NCBI GenBank assembly: GCA_013139625.1
Contig: WTAK01000379.1
Span: 1-7,376, forward strand
DNA from: Candidatus Delongbacteria bacterium
GTDB lineage: Bacteria > UBA4055
Length of the DNA: 7,376 bases
Direction of reading: 5' to 3'
The position numbers and the translations under genes were made by a program. The notes under the pieces were generated by a model. The model made no database searches, was not told where the DNA came from, and worked only from the letters and a program-made list of their open reading frames with translations. Each line of letters opens with the position of its first letter. Positions within the stretch are counted from its first letter, which is position 1. Positions 1 to 6,202 of the stretch are shown one piece after another.

Positions 1-463
1 GATCACTCAATTCATTAAAATATTTTTCAAATAAAGCTATTATTTTTTTATCTTCATAAGGAAATTCGTGATTCAATTCCCACATACCATCTTTACTATT
101 TTTATAATGATCATATAGTTTTAATTCTTCTTTTATCTCAAGCTCGCAGGTCTCCCATTGGTGACAGTGCACAAACTCATGCAGGATCGTAACAAAATCT
201 TCTGTAGTGCTGAATACATCTTTACCGAGAACGGCAGCACTTTTATTATCATAAAAATCTAGAGTAAATGATGCTTGAACCATTGGAGGTATTTCAAATG
301 GGAATTCCGATTCTTTTACCAATTTATAATCATTGATTTCATCTCCATCGTAAACAGAAACATTCTTCCCATCTGCAATAGCAATCGGATGCTTTGAAAA
401 TATCAATCCATTATCAAACGCTAGTTTGAATATTTTATCGATCTCAATAAATTTTTGAATCAT
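1..463 (-). CDS. HEXXH-motif protein, putative zinc metalloprotease (3' end cut by window edge)
   Basis: The reading frame is open from an ATG at 463 to the window edge, giving 154 residues with no stop, so the C-terminus is missing. Residues 95-99 read HEFVH, inside a hydrophobic-then-histidine context (TILHEFVHCHQWE), which matches the HEXXH zinc-binding motif of metallopeptidases. A Glu at 129 (in MWELNHEFPY) lies about 30 residues downstream and could be the third zinc ligand, as in gluzincins. No signal peptide or membrane segment is visible, so it is probably cytoplasmic. I do not recognise the family, and the substrate is unknown. It starts 18 nt after the vapC stop with a weak GGA 6 nt before the ATG, so it is probably co-transcribed with vapBC. 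The motif is seen directly; peptidase activity is inference, since HEXXH also occurs by chance. Confidence 0.75.
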   Translation of the reverse strand, partial: MIQKFIEIDKIFKLAFDNGLIFSKHPIAIADGKNVSVYDGDEINDYKLVKESEFPFEIPPMVQASFTLDFYDNKSAAVLGKDVFSTTEDFVTILHEFVHCHQWETCELEIKEELKLYDHYKNSKDGMWELNHEFPYEDKKIIALFEKYFNELSD

Positions 464-481
464 GTTAGTTCCGATTAATTA

Positions 482-880
482 TTAAATCCAATTTTTGACC
501 CTAAGACCATTAACTCGCTTGAACTCTTTCTCATTATTAGTAATCAGTGTCAAATCCAACGCCAACGCATGTGATGCAATCAATAAATCCATAGGACCAA
601 TAATGGAACCTTTTCTTTCTAAATCAGCTCTGATACGACCATAAAATAATGCAGCATTATCATTATATTCCATAATATTTATCGGAGAAAGAAATTCCGT
701 AAGAGCAATTCTATTTTTTGCAGGTGCAGAACTTTTTTCGACACCATATGCTAGTTCACTTAACGTTATGATAGATATTGCAATGTCATCAATTTTCATT
801 TTCTTCAATTTTTCAATAACAGATATTGGTTTCTTTTTGATAATGTATATACAAATATTTGTATCAAGCATGTATTTCAT
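482..880 (-). CDS. vapC: VapC toxin, PIN-domain ribonuclease
   Basis: This is a 132-residue single PIN domain, the normal size for VapC. It opens with MKYMLDTNICIYIIKKKP, where D6 is the first catalytic acid. E42 (in SIITLSELAYG) and D98 (in GPMDLLIASHA) supply the next acids, and the closing block is LITNNEKEFKRVNGLRVKNW. These acids bind Mg2+/Mn2+ for RNA cleavage. Overall the sequence resembles the enteric MvpT/VapC group, whose members cut the initiator tRNA in its anticodon loop; that target is inferred from family likeness, not shown here. The ATG shares one base with the vapB stop (TAATG), the classic translationally coupled antitoxin-toxin layout. All key residues are present and the gene looks intact. 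Free VapC would halt translation; VapB bound to it keeps it inactive. Confidence 0.95.
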   Translation of the reverse strand: MKYMLDTNICIYIIKKKPISVIEKLKKMKIDDIAISIITLSELAYGVEKSSAPAKNRIALTEFLSPINIMEYNDNAALFYGRIRADLERKGSIIGPMDLLIASHALALDLTLITNNEKEFKRVNGLRVKNWI

Positions 881-1107
881 TAAAAGTTATCTCTATCTTC
901 ATATTTTTGAGTGCTTCTGTTCGACATATAGTCTTCAGTAAATTTATCAAGACTTTTAACAAAGGTGTCCCAAGGTTTGCTTTTTGGAAATAAAATTATC
1001 ATTCCATCAATCTTATTAACATAAACTTCATCTTCATTAAGTCTGAATTCTTTGGGAAGCCTGACTGCCTGACTTCTACCGTTTAAAAATACTTTTGCTG
1101 TTTTCAT
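880..1107 (-). CDS. vapB: VapB antitoxin, AbrB/SpoVT-type DNA-binding protein
   Basis: This is a 75-residue antitoxin. The N-terminal half (MKTAKVFLNGRSQAVRLPKE) is the swapped-hairpin AbrB/SpoVT fold that binds operator DNA as a dimer, with the typical NGRSQAVRLP block at residues 9-18. The C-terminal half carries the toxin-binding tail with W46 and a final RSTQKYEDRDNF, much like the W...DFM...Q..ERE.F pattern of enteric MvpA/VapB. I chose the ATG at 1107 because GGGGG lies 5 nt upstream. The frame also opens at a TTG at 1119, but that would add MGVI ahead of the family start and swallow the ribosome-binding site. Its stop codon overlaps the vapC start by one base. VapB is expected to neutralise VapC and, with it, repress the promoter just upstream. 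Confidence 0.93.
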   Translation of the reverse strand: MKTAKVFLNGRSQAVRLPKEFRLNEDEVYVNKIDGMIILFPKSKPWDTFVKSLDKFTEDYMSNRSTQKYEDRDNF

Positions 1108-1122
1108 AATAACCCCCAATGG

Positions 1123-1140
1123 TATATATCTTAATATATA
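1123..1140 (-). promoter_or_regulatory. Candidate VapB/VapBC operator (inverted repeat)
   Basis: A perfect inverted repeat, TATATAT-TAAG-ATATATA on the minus strand, has two 7-bp arms and a 4-nt centre. It covers the -10 box of the vapB promoter and ends about 16 nt before the vapB start codon. AbrB-type antitoxins of VapBC systems bind inverted repeats at their own promoters, so this is the natural operator candidate. The arms are simple AT repeats, which weakens the case in an AT-rich genome. Confidence 0.5.
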
Positions 1141-1161
1141 TCATTTTTTGTCATTTGTCAA
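1133..1161 (-). promoter_or_regulatory. vapBC promoter, sigma70-type
   Basis: The minus strand carries TTGACA at 1161-1156, a 17-nt spacer, and TATATT at 1138-1133: a full consensus -35 and a good -10. Transcription would start near 1126, leaving a short leader of about 20 nt that contains the GGGGG ribosome-binding site (1117-1113) and then the vapB ATG at 1107. The promoter lies between the DUF6122 gene end (1174) and vapB, so the toxin-antitoxin operon can be expressed on its own. Confidence 0.7.
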
Positions 1162-1173
1162 ATAGTTTTATTT

Positions 1174-1491
1174 TTATAAGTATTTCATCCAAATACAATC
1201 AGACAGATCCACAAATATATGCATAAGTAATCCAATTCCAATGATCCTAGTTTTAGGTATAAAACTCAAAATAAAATATACTCCTATCGCATAGTAAGAA
1301 TGTAACGGATGAAACCCGATACTACATCTTGCGGGATCAAAGATAGGTGTTGCCAGTAGATGGTCTAGGTCGATAACATAGGCTACCAGCATAATAAGCC
1401 AAGCTTTCTTCCAGTTACTACGAAAAAAGAACCAAGCAACTAAGCCCGGTATTAAAAGATGTAAACTATTATGTATTATTGATTGTAAAAT
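1174..1491 (-). CDS. DUF6122-family small membrane protein, with probable ATT start
   Basis: The first ATG in frame (1392) would give only 72 residues and cut off conserved sequence. Upstream of it the frame continues with a family-like N-terminus (LQSIIHNSLHLLIPGLVAWF, then FFRSNWKKAWLI) and stays open to the stop at 1501-1503. The only well-placed start is ATT at 1491-1489, which has AAGGA 6 nt before it and gives 105 residues, close to the usual family size. Hydrophobic segments lie near residues 10-25, 30-40, 66-78 and 83-96, so it is an inner-membrane protein. D41, D43 and H44 (IDLDHL), H61 and H64 (GFHPLHS), and H91 and D95 (MHIFVD) form a polar set inside the membrane that resembles the metal-binding pattern of YdjM-like membrane hydrolases; that link is inference. 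The DUF6122 call rests on the DPARCSIGFHPLHS block. Function is unknown. It follows fetB with a 2-nt gap. Confidence 0.82.
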   Translation of the reverse strand: MLQSIIHNSLHLLIPGLVAWFFFRSNWKKAWLIMLVAYVIDLDHLLATPIFDPARCSIGFHPLHSYYAIGVYFILSFIPKTRIIGIGLLMHIFVDLSDCIWMKYL

Positions 1492-1493
1492 AA

Positions 1494-2204
1494 TTATTCC
1501 TTAACTGATTTTTTCTCACAATCACTTTTGATCAAAGTCAAAAACAACGCAGAAGAAATACCCGCAGATCCAAAGATCATTAACATCACCATAATCTGAT
1601 ACCTTGCAGCAATAAGCGGAGTAACTCCTGAAAGAATTTGCCCTGTCATCATACCCGGAATAGAAACTATTCCAACTGCAAATAAAGAATTGGTTATCGG
1701 TATAAGAGATGTTTTTAGGGCAATAGGTTTTGCAACGCAAAAATCCTTCCCGTGCTCCATTTCAGATGATAATCGATCCATTGCCAAACTTATAGAATTA
1801 AGTGAATTTGAAAATATCATACCTGCCAGAGGGATCATTTTACTAGGAAGAAACCAAGGATCTATTGCTAAAGTTCCTTGTGTAACAAGTAAGAGAGTCG
1901 ATCCGCCTCCGATAATTATAGCTATGAAAGCCTTAATAAACATCTGCTTTTTATTCTCTTTGATACCTCTAAGACTTATCCATGAAGATGACAATAGCAT
2001 TACTAAAAGTACCGCTAAAATGATAAGTGAAATTTCAGCTTTGAAAATATATGCTAGAACATATCCAACAAGAAATAATTGAACCAACATTCTAAATACA
2101 GCGTAGATCGCATTCTTATAATCAAGTGACCATTTAAATAGAATAAAAATAATGACGATAGTTGGTATCGCTGCTATTGCCAAATTACTAAGTGGGATCA
2201 TCAT
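1494..2204 (-). CDS. fetB: FetB/UPF0014-family ABC-type permease
   Basis: This is a 236-residue polytopic membrane protein with about six hydrophobic segments. The family blocks are MIPLAGMIFSNSLNSISLAM at residues 123-142 and GIVSIPGMMTGQILSGVTP at 178-196, followed by ARYQIMVM. The family includes E. coli FetB, which works with the ATPase FetA in iron export, and the plant aluminium-tolerance proteins ALS3/STAR2. No ATPase gene lies in this window, so the partner is elsewhere or absent. The cytoplasmic stretch between DRL (143-145) and LIPI (167-170) has only 21 residues and lacks an obvious ALALGAT-type coupling motif; from memory, FetB and ALS3 have about 15 more residues there. The ATG at 2204 has AAGGAG 10 nt upstream, lying in the end of the preceding gene, 3 nt away. 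Membrane role is firm; the substrate is not. Confidence 0.88.
   Translation of the reverse strand: MMIPLSNLAIAAIPTIVIIFILFKWSLDYKNAIYAVFRMLVQLFLVGYVLAYIFKAEISLIILAVLLVMLLSSSWISLRGIKENKKQMFIKAFIAIIIGGGSTLLLVTQGTLAIDPWFLPSKMIPLAGMIFSNSLNSISLAMDRLSSEMEHGKDFCVAKPIALKTSLIPITNSLFAVGIVSIPGMMTGQILSGVTPLIAARYQIMVMLMIFGSAGISSALFLTLIKSDCEKKSVKE
1498..1502 (-). promoter_or_regulatory. Ribosome-binding site that decides the ATT start of the DUF6122 gene
   Basis: AAGGA on the minus strand is built from the last codons of the fetB-like gene (GTT AAG GAA TAA). It stands 6 nt before the ATT at 1491, the ideal spacing, and no ATG, GTG or TTG lies in frame within range. The site therefore supports initiation at ATT, with ribosomes probably re-initiating after finishing fetB. 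Confidence 0.6.
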
Positions 2205-2207
2205 AAT

Positions 2208-2903
2208 TTAGTCTCTCCTTCCAAAGATTCTTAGCAGCATTAAGAATAAATTAATGAAATCTAAATAAAGTCGTAAAGCACCCATGATAGCTTCTTTTTT
2301 ATCTTCATCAGTACCTTCATTTCCGATGATATTCATCTGCTTTATCTTTTGAGTATCATAAGCAGTCAAACCTGTAAATACAATTACACCAATGTAAGTT
2401 ACCAGCCAATATAAAGCACTGCTTGCCCAGAAAATATTCACAACAGAGCCAATGACAATACCGATCAAACCCATGAATAAAAAGCTTCCCCAACTGGTAA
2501 GATCTTTCTTGGTCGTATAGCCGTAAAAACTCATTGCTCCGAACATTGCAGCGGTTGTGAAGAATGCATTTGAAATTGCTGCTGAAGTATATACTATAAA
2601 TATAAATGATAAGGTCAGTCCATTCAATGCAGCATAGAGCATAAATACGAAAGTAGCTGTAGATGCACTCATTTTCTTTATAGCAACGGCAAGATAACCA
2701 ACTGCAAAAAGTTCTCCGATGAAAAGTCCCATAAATATCATAGGGTTTCCGAACATGAAACGCATCATAGTTTCACTGCCGGACACGAAATAGGCTATCA
2801 ATGCAGTAACTAATAAAGCGGTTGACATCCAGTTATAAACTTTCATCATGAATCGTCTTTGTTCTTCAGCGATCTCTTGACTGATTGCTCTATCTTGTAA
2901 CAT
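2208..2903 (-). CDS. Bax inhibitor-1/YccA (TMBIM) family membrane protein
   Basis: The 231-residue protein has a short charged N-terminus (residues 1-20) and then seven hydrophobic segments, the standard TMBIM size and layout. Family marks are FTGLTAYDTQKIKQM at 176-190 and ALRLYLDFINLFLMLLRIFG at 209-228, where D183 and D215 probably match the aspartate pair that senses pH and Ca2+ in Bacillus YetJ. Members act as inner-membrane calcium leak channels or, like YccA, interact with the FtsH protease; which applies here cannot be told. The ATG at 2903 has AAGGA 7 nt upstream. The gene starts 20 nt after a strong hairpin that separates it from the M42 peptidase gene and ends 3 nt before fetB, whose ribosome-binding site lies in its last codons. 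Confidence 0.95.
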   Translation of the reverse strand: MLQDRAISQEIAEEQRRFMMKVYNWMSTALLVTALIAYFVSGSETMMRFMFGNPMIFMGLFIGELFAVGYLAVAIKKMSASTATFVFMLYAALNGLTLSFIFIVYTSAAISNAFFTTAAMFGAMSFYGYTTKKDLTSWGSFLFMGLIGIVIGSVVNIFWASSALYWLVTYIGVIVFTGLTAYDTQKIKQMNIIGNEGTDEDKKEAIMGALRLYLDFINLFLMLLRIFGRRD

Positions 2904-2915
2904 AATACATTCCTT

Positions 2916-2948
2916 AATAAAAGAGGGGACGGTTAGAAACCGTCCCCT
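2916..2948 (-). terminator. Strong hairpin between M42 and YccA-family genes (terminator or REP-like element)
   Basis: An 11-bp perfect stem (AGGGGACGGTT at 2924-2934 with AACCGTCCCCT at 2938-2948) closes a 3-nt loop. On the minus strand it starts 10 nt after the M42 stop and is followed by CTTTTATT, a short U-rich tract, so it could act as a Rho-independent terminator. It is far more GC-rich than its surroundings. The T tract is weak and interrupted. Only 20 nt separate the stem from the next ATG, which leaves no clear room for a new promoter, so a leaky terminator, an mRNA-stability element or a dispersed palindromic repeat are all possible. Confidence 0.65.
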
Positions 2949-2958
2949 ACATTGTTTT

Positions 2959-3996
2959 TTATTTCGATAATATATATTTAATGGTTAATTCTGTTGTTGC
3001 ATCGATAGAATCTCTGTGAACTCTTTCGAAAGAATGAGAAGCATCAACACCGGGACCGAATAAAATATGTCTTGCATCAATACCTGTTCTCAAAGCTGCA
3101 GCAACATCACTGCCGTACATTGGATAGATATCAACTTTATAAGGTATCTTATTCTTTTTTGCTAGGTTGACGATCTTATTTCTCAAGCTATAATCAAAAG
3201 GTCCTGTAGAATCTTTTGCACAGATAGAAACTGAAAATTCGTCACTTGACTGACCATCTCCCAAAGCACCCATATCAATAGCTGCGATCTCGAAACAATT
3301 TTCAGGTAACATAGAAATTGTACCGTTACCAACTTCCTCAGCAACTGACATATAGAACCAAGTCTCATACTCAGGAATTTTCTTTGTTCTTAAGATATAT
3401 TCAATTGCTCCGTATAAAGCTACGATACCTGCTTTATCATCCAAATGTCTTGATTTGATAAAACCTGACTTGGTAACTTCTACTCTAGGATCAAAATAAA
3501 CATAATCCCCAACTTCAATTCCTAATTTTTCAACATCTTTGATACAATTTACTTTTTCATCAACTTTAATACTGATATTATCAAAACTTCTTTCATCTTT
3601 GCTTAATTTTGCATTAACGTGAGCTGAAGGATTATTATGAAGAACTGTACCTCTGTATCTTTTTCCTTTAGTCGTTTCTATTGTTACATATTCGCCTTCA
3701 ATACTGAATGGAGCAACACCACCGACAGGAACCAAGAAAACTCTTCCGTCTTCTCCAATCTTCTTTACCATTCCGCCAAGAGTATCAGCATGAGCAGTAA
3801 GCAATCTGACTTTCTTATTATTCTTACCTTTCAGCTTAATTATCAAGCCACCTTTATAAGTCTGTTCACTCTTGATCTTAAGATCTTTTGCGAATTTTTC
3901 CATAAGTTTTACAACTTTATCACAATTGCCTGAGATACCTTCTGTATTCAGAAGTTCAGGTAACATTTTCCATGCATAATCTTTAGCTTTTTTCAT
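2959..3996 (-). CDS. M42-family (glutamyl aminopeptidase-like) metallopeptidase
   Basis: This 345-residue protein has the normal length for M42 aminopeptidases, cytosolic dinuclear-metal enzymes that remove N-terminal residues from peptides, usually as large multi-subunit tetrahedral shells. All expected active-site residues are visible: H69 and D71 (LLTAHADTLGG), the bridging D186 (SRHLDDKAG), the catalytic E220 and metal ligand E221 (SVAEEVGNG), D241 (AAIDMG) and H321 (GVDASHSFERVH). No signal peptide is present. The ATG at 3996 has GGAGA 9 nt upstream. The gene follows the FISUMP gene by 27 nt and is closed by the hairpin downstream. Family members differ in preference (Glu/Asp, Leu or Lys at the N-terminus), and that cannot be read from the sequence. 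Family call is very secure. Confidence 0.96.
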   Translation of the reverse strand: MKKAKDYAWKMLPELLNTEGISGNCDKVVKLMEKFAKDLKIKSEQTYKGGLIIKLKGKNNKKVRLLTAHADTLGGMVKKIGEDGRVFLVPVGGVAPFSIEGEYVTIETTKGKRYRGTVLHNNPSAHVNAKLSKDERSFDNISIKVDEKVNCIKDVEKLGIEVGDYVYFDPRVEVTKSGFIKSRHLDDKAGIVALYGAIEYILRTKKIPEYETWFYMSVAEEVGNGTISMLPENCFEIAAIDMGALGDGQSSDEFSVSICAKDSTGPFDYSLRNKIVNLAKKNKIPYKVDIYPMYGSDVAAALRTGIDARHILFGPGVDASHSFERVHRDSIDATTELTIKYILSK

Positions 3997-4023
3997 TTAC
4001 TTATATCTCCGATAATTTATTTC

Positions 4024-4809
4024 TTAATACTCATCTTTTATACATCGAATACACTGTCCAGTGTTTATTGTAGCAAACGCATCATAAATAAATGAATTAT
4101 GACTAACAATGCTTAAGCTAAACAAAGATTTGTTATTCTTTTTTTCTGTAGTACTCCACCATCGACCACTTGTTTCCCTCCAATCAAAAGATCCTGACGA
4201 TCTTCTAATGCCGGTAGGCAATGCAGTAAAACCTATTTTGTTTGTCGCACTTTTATTTTTTTTCCAATGTAACGTACCAACTTCTTTTAGCGCTCGGCCA
4301 TAATATAAGCCTTCATCGCAAGAAGCTTTTAGAATATCCCATTCTTCTTTGGAGGGCACATGCCATCCTTTAGGACAAATGTTGCCACTTTCTACTACAA
4401 ATCCGTTGTAAAATGCTCCATAAGGACTGGATTTATCAAACTCTTTATTATCATACCAAGAGTATCCTGCAGAAGTTAATTTTTTCCATTCATTATTATC
4501 TGTAACAAGTGGTATGGGTGAACCATTATTAAATTTTGTAACTTTGAGATCTGATTGCATCCATGTCTGAGTTCCGATCTTAATCATATTGTAAATATTC
4601 CCATCGATATCCGTTACAGTATTGGCTGAGGGAATTTGTTCCAGATTCCCGTATGTGATCTTCTCTATCTCTGAAGTCGGGATCGATATGACAGTATTGT
4701 CAGTTTTATGGATGTTCATTGTATCCTGAGAAAAGAGTTTAAAAGAACCGGTAAACAGGATCGGTGCAACAAGTAGCACAACAAGAATCATATTTGTCTT
4801 GAATTTCAT
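4024..4809 (-). CDS. Secreted FISUMP-domain protein
   Basis: The 261-residue protein starts with a signal peptide: K2 and K4, a hydrophobic core at about 8-22, and probable cleavage near residue 27 (KLFS/QDTM). No lipobox cysteine is present. Residues 30-53 (NIHKTDNTVISIPTSEIEKITY) form the short N-terminal module common in secreted proteins of Bacteroidota-like bacteria. Residues about 64-258 are the Fibrobacter succinogenes major paralogous (FISUMP) domain, marked by TDIDGNIYNMIKIGTQTWM, CPKGWHVPSKEEWD (145-158), GFTALPTG and a C-terminal GQCIRCIKD. C145, C164, C253 and C256 could form disulphides outside the cytoplasm. The domain's function is not established; these proteins occur in large paralogous sets. 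The ATG at 4809 has AGGAG 6 nt upstream. No sorting domain is seen at the C-terminus. It lies 81 nt after the helicase gene and just ahead of the M42 gene. Confidence 0.9.
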   Translation of the reverse strand: MKFKTNMILVVLLVAPILFTGSFKLFSQDTMNIHKTDNTVISIPTSEIEKITYGNLEQIPSANTVTDIDGNIYNMIKIGTQTWMQSDLKVTKFNNGSPIPLVTDNNEWKKLTSAGYSWYDNKEFDKSSPYGAFYNGFVVESGNICPKGWHVPSKEEWDILKASCDEGLYYGRALKEVGTLHWKKNKSATNKIGFTALPTGIRRSSGSFDWRETSGRWWSTTEKKNNKSLFSLSIVSHNSFIYDAFATINTGQCIRCIKDEY

Positions 4810-4890
4810 TTTTCACTCCTATTAAATTTAAGAATTTTATTTCTTAATAACATGTTAAGTAATTTAATGAATTTTCCTTTTAAAACAATA
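4810..4890. other. AT-rich intergenic gap, possible weak promoter for the FISUMP gene
   Basis: This 81-nt gap is the widest in the window. It holds the FISUMP ribosome-binding site, a TAAAAT (minus strand 4839-4834) that could be a -10 box but has no good -35 ahead of it, a 7-bp AT-only-but-one stem (TTAAGAA at 4828-4834 with TTCTTAA at 4841-4847), and a 10-bp palindrome, TAACATGTTA, at 4848-4857. None is strong enough to call a terminator or operator. The gap suggests, but does not prove, a separate transcript for FISUMP and M42. Confidence 0.3.
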
Positions 4891-6195
4891 TTAACGGGAC
4901 TTGTTCATCACTCTGCGCCATTTTTTCTTACTTGTATTTTCATGTGATCTATTTTTTTCTTGATCTGTTTTCTTTCTCCCACGTGGTTGCTTAACCGGTA
5001 TTACAGCATCATGATCGATCAGTGGAAAAGGGTGGTCTTCAATGATCTCGATCTTCTTTTTGATCAATTTTTCAATATCACGTAAGAAAGGTTTTTCAGT
5101 AGCATCACAAAATGAAATTGCTGTTCCTTCTGCTCCTGCTCTTGCTGTTCTTCCGATACGATGAACATAAGTTTCTGAAATATTAGGAATTTCATAATTG
5201 ATAACATATTCCATATCATCAATATCAATTCCACGAGCGGCAATATCTGTTGCCAACAAAACTCTTGTCGTTTTTGCTTTGAAATTTGCTAAGGCTCGCT
5301 GCCTTGCATTTTGCGATTTATTTCCATGTATTGCTTCAGCTATTATCTTATTTTTATGCAGAATTTTCACAAGTTTATCAGCACCATACTTTGTTCTTGT
5401 AAAAACCAGTGCTGTATGAATATTATTATCTTTTAGAACTTCCAGTAATAATTTACTTTTATTACCCTTATCAACAAAATAAACACATTGTTTTACAATT
5501 TCCACTGTTGATGAAACAGGAGTAACCGAAATGTGTGTAGGGTCATCCAGAATCGTACTGGAAAGTGTGACAATTTCTTTTGGCATTGTCGCGGAAAAGA
5601 AAAGGGATTGTCTTTTTTTCGGTAGTACAGCTAACATCTTTTTCACATCGTGAATAAATCCCATATCAAGCATTCTGTCCGCTTCGTCTAAAACAAAATA
5701 TTCAACACTACGCAGATTCAAGTAACCCTGATTCATTAGATCCAATAATCTTCCCGGTGTAGCTACGATAACATCTACTCCAGATTTCAATGATTTGACC
5801 TGAGAATGTTGTTTTACTCCTCCAAAGATCACTGCATGCTTAATTCCTGTATGTCTTCCATAAGCTGCAAAACTTTCTCCGATCTGAATTGCAAGTTCTC
5901 TTGTTGGAGTGACGATCAGTGCCTTAACTTTTCTCTTATCTTCGTAAGTTCTATTTGTTTCTAATAATTGCAATATTGGAATTGCAAATGCAGCAGTTTT
6001 ACCTGTTCCAGTCTGAGCGCAACCAAGTACATCAGTTCCTTTTAGTACAATGGGAATGCATTGCTCTTGTATTGGTGTTGGGACTGAGTAACCTTCTTCC
6101 TTGATGGCTTTTAAAATAGGTTTGATGATATTTAGGGAATGAAATTGCATTTCATAGTTTTGAATACGATTGTTACTTTCAATTATTTTTGTCAA
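4891..6195 (-). CDS. rhlE: RhlE-type DEAD-box ATP-dependent RNA helicase
   Basis: All helicase motifs are present in the 434 residues: Q motif (PTPIQ 39-43), I (AQTGTGKT 60-67), Ia (PTREL 97-101), Ib (TPGR 146-149), II (DEAD 170-173), III (SAT 201-203), IV (VFTR 264-267), V (TDIAARGID 316-324) and VI (HRIGRTAR 345-352). The ending ISFCDATEKPFLRDIEKLI is typical of RhlE, and a basic tail (about 402-434) probably binds RNA non-specifically. Such enzymes unwind short RNA duplexes in ribosome assembly and mRNA decay, often aiding cold growth. The start is TTG at 6195, chosen because AAAGGA lies 7 nt upstream; the ATG at 6150 (MQFHSLNIIKP) matches where many homologues begin but has no visible ribosome-binding site. 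The gene follows recN by 11 nt, so the two are probably co-transcribed. The helicase call is certain; the exact subgroup is less so. Confidence 0.95.
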   Translation of the reverse strand: MTKIIESNNRIQNYEMQFHSLNIIKPILKAIKEEGYSVPTPIQEQCIPIVLKGTDVLGCAQTGTGKTAAFAIPILQLLETNRTYEDKRKVKALIVTPTRELAIQIGESFAAYGRHTGIKHAVIFGGVKQHSQVKSLKSGVDVIVATPGRLLDLMNQGYLNLRSVEYFVLDEADRMLDMGFIHDVKKMLAVLPKKRQSLFFSATMPKEIVTLSSTILDDPTHISVTPVSSTVEIVKQCVYFVDKGNKSKLLLEVLKDNNIHTALVFTRTKYGADKLVKILHKNKIIAEAIHGNKSQNARQRALANFKAKTTRVLLATDIAARGIDIDDMEYVINYEIPNISETYVHRIGRTARAGAEGTAISFCDATEKPFLRDIEKLIKKKIEIIEDHPFPLIDHDAVIPVKQPRGRKKTDQEKNRSHENTSKKKWRRVMNKSR

Positions 6196-6202
6196 GTTTA
6201 TA

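Noticed and set aside
1108..1119. Longer VapB starting at TTG (1119)
   Set aside because: It would start on top of the GGGGG ribosome-binding site; the ATG at 1107 matches the family and spacing.
1117..1141. AT repeat as possible tandem repeat or CRISPR-like unit
   Set aside because: It is a single inverted repeat within a promoter; no spaced direct repeats of suitable length occur anywhere in the window.
1690..2082. 130-codon open frame on the plus strand
   Set aside because: It is antisense to the FetB-like gene, whose conserved motifs run through the same stretch.
3637..3933. 98-codon open frame on the plus strand
   Set aside because: It is antisense to the M42 peptidase gene and resembles no protein family.
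4828..4847. Possible terminator stem after the helicase gene
   Set aside because: The 7-bp stem is almost all A/T, with a single G-C pair, and is not followed by a clean T run, so it would be too weak.
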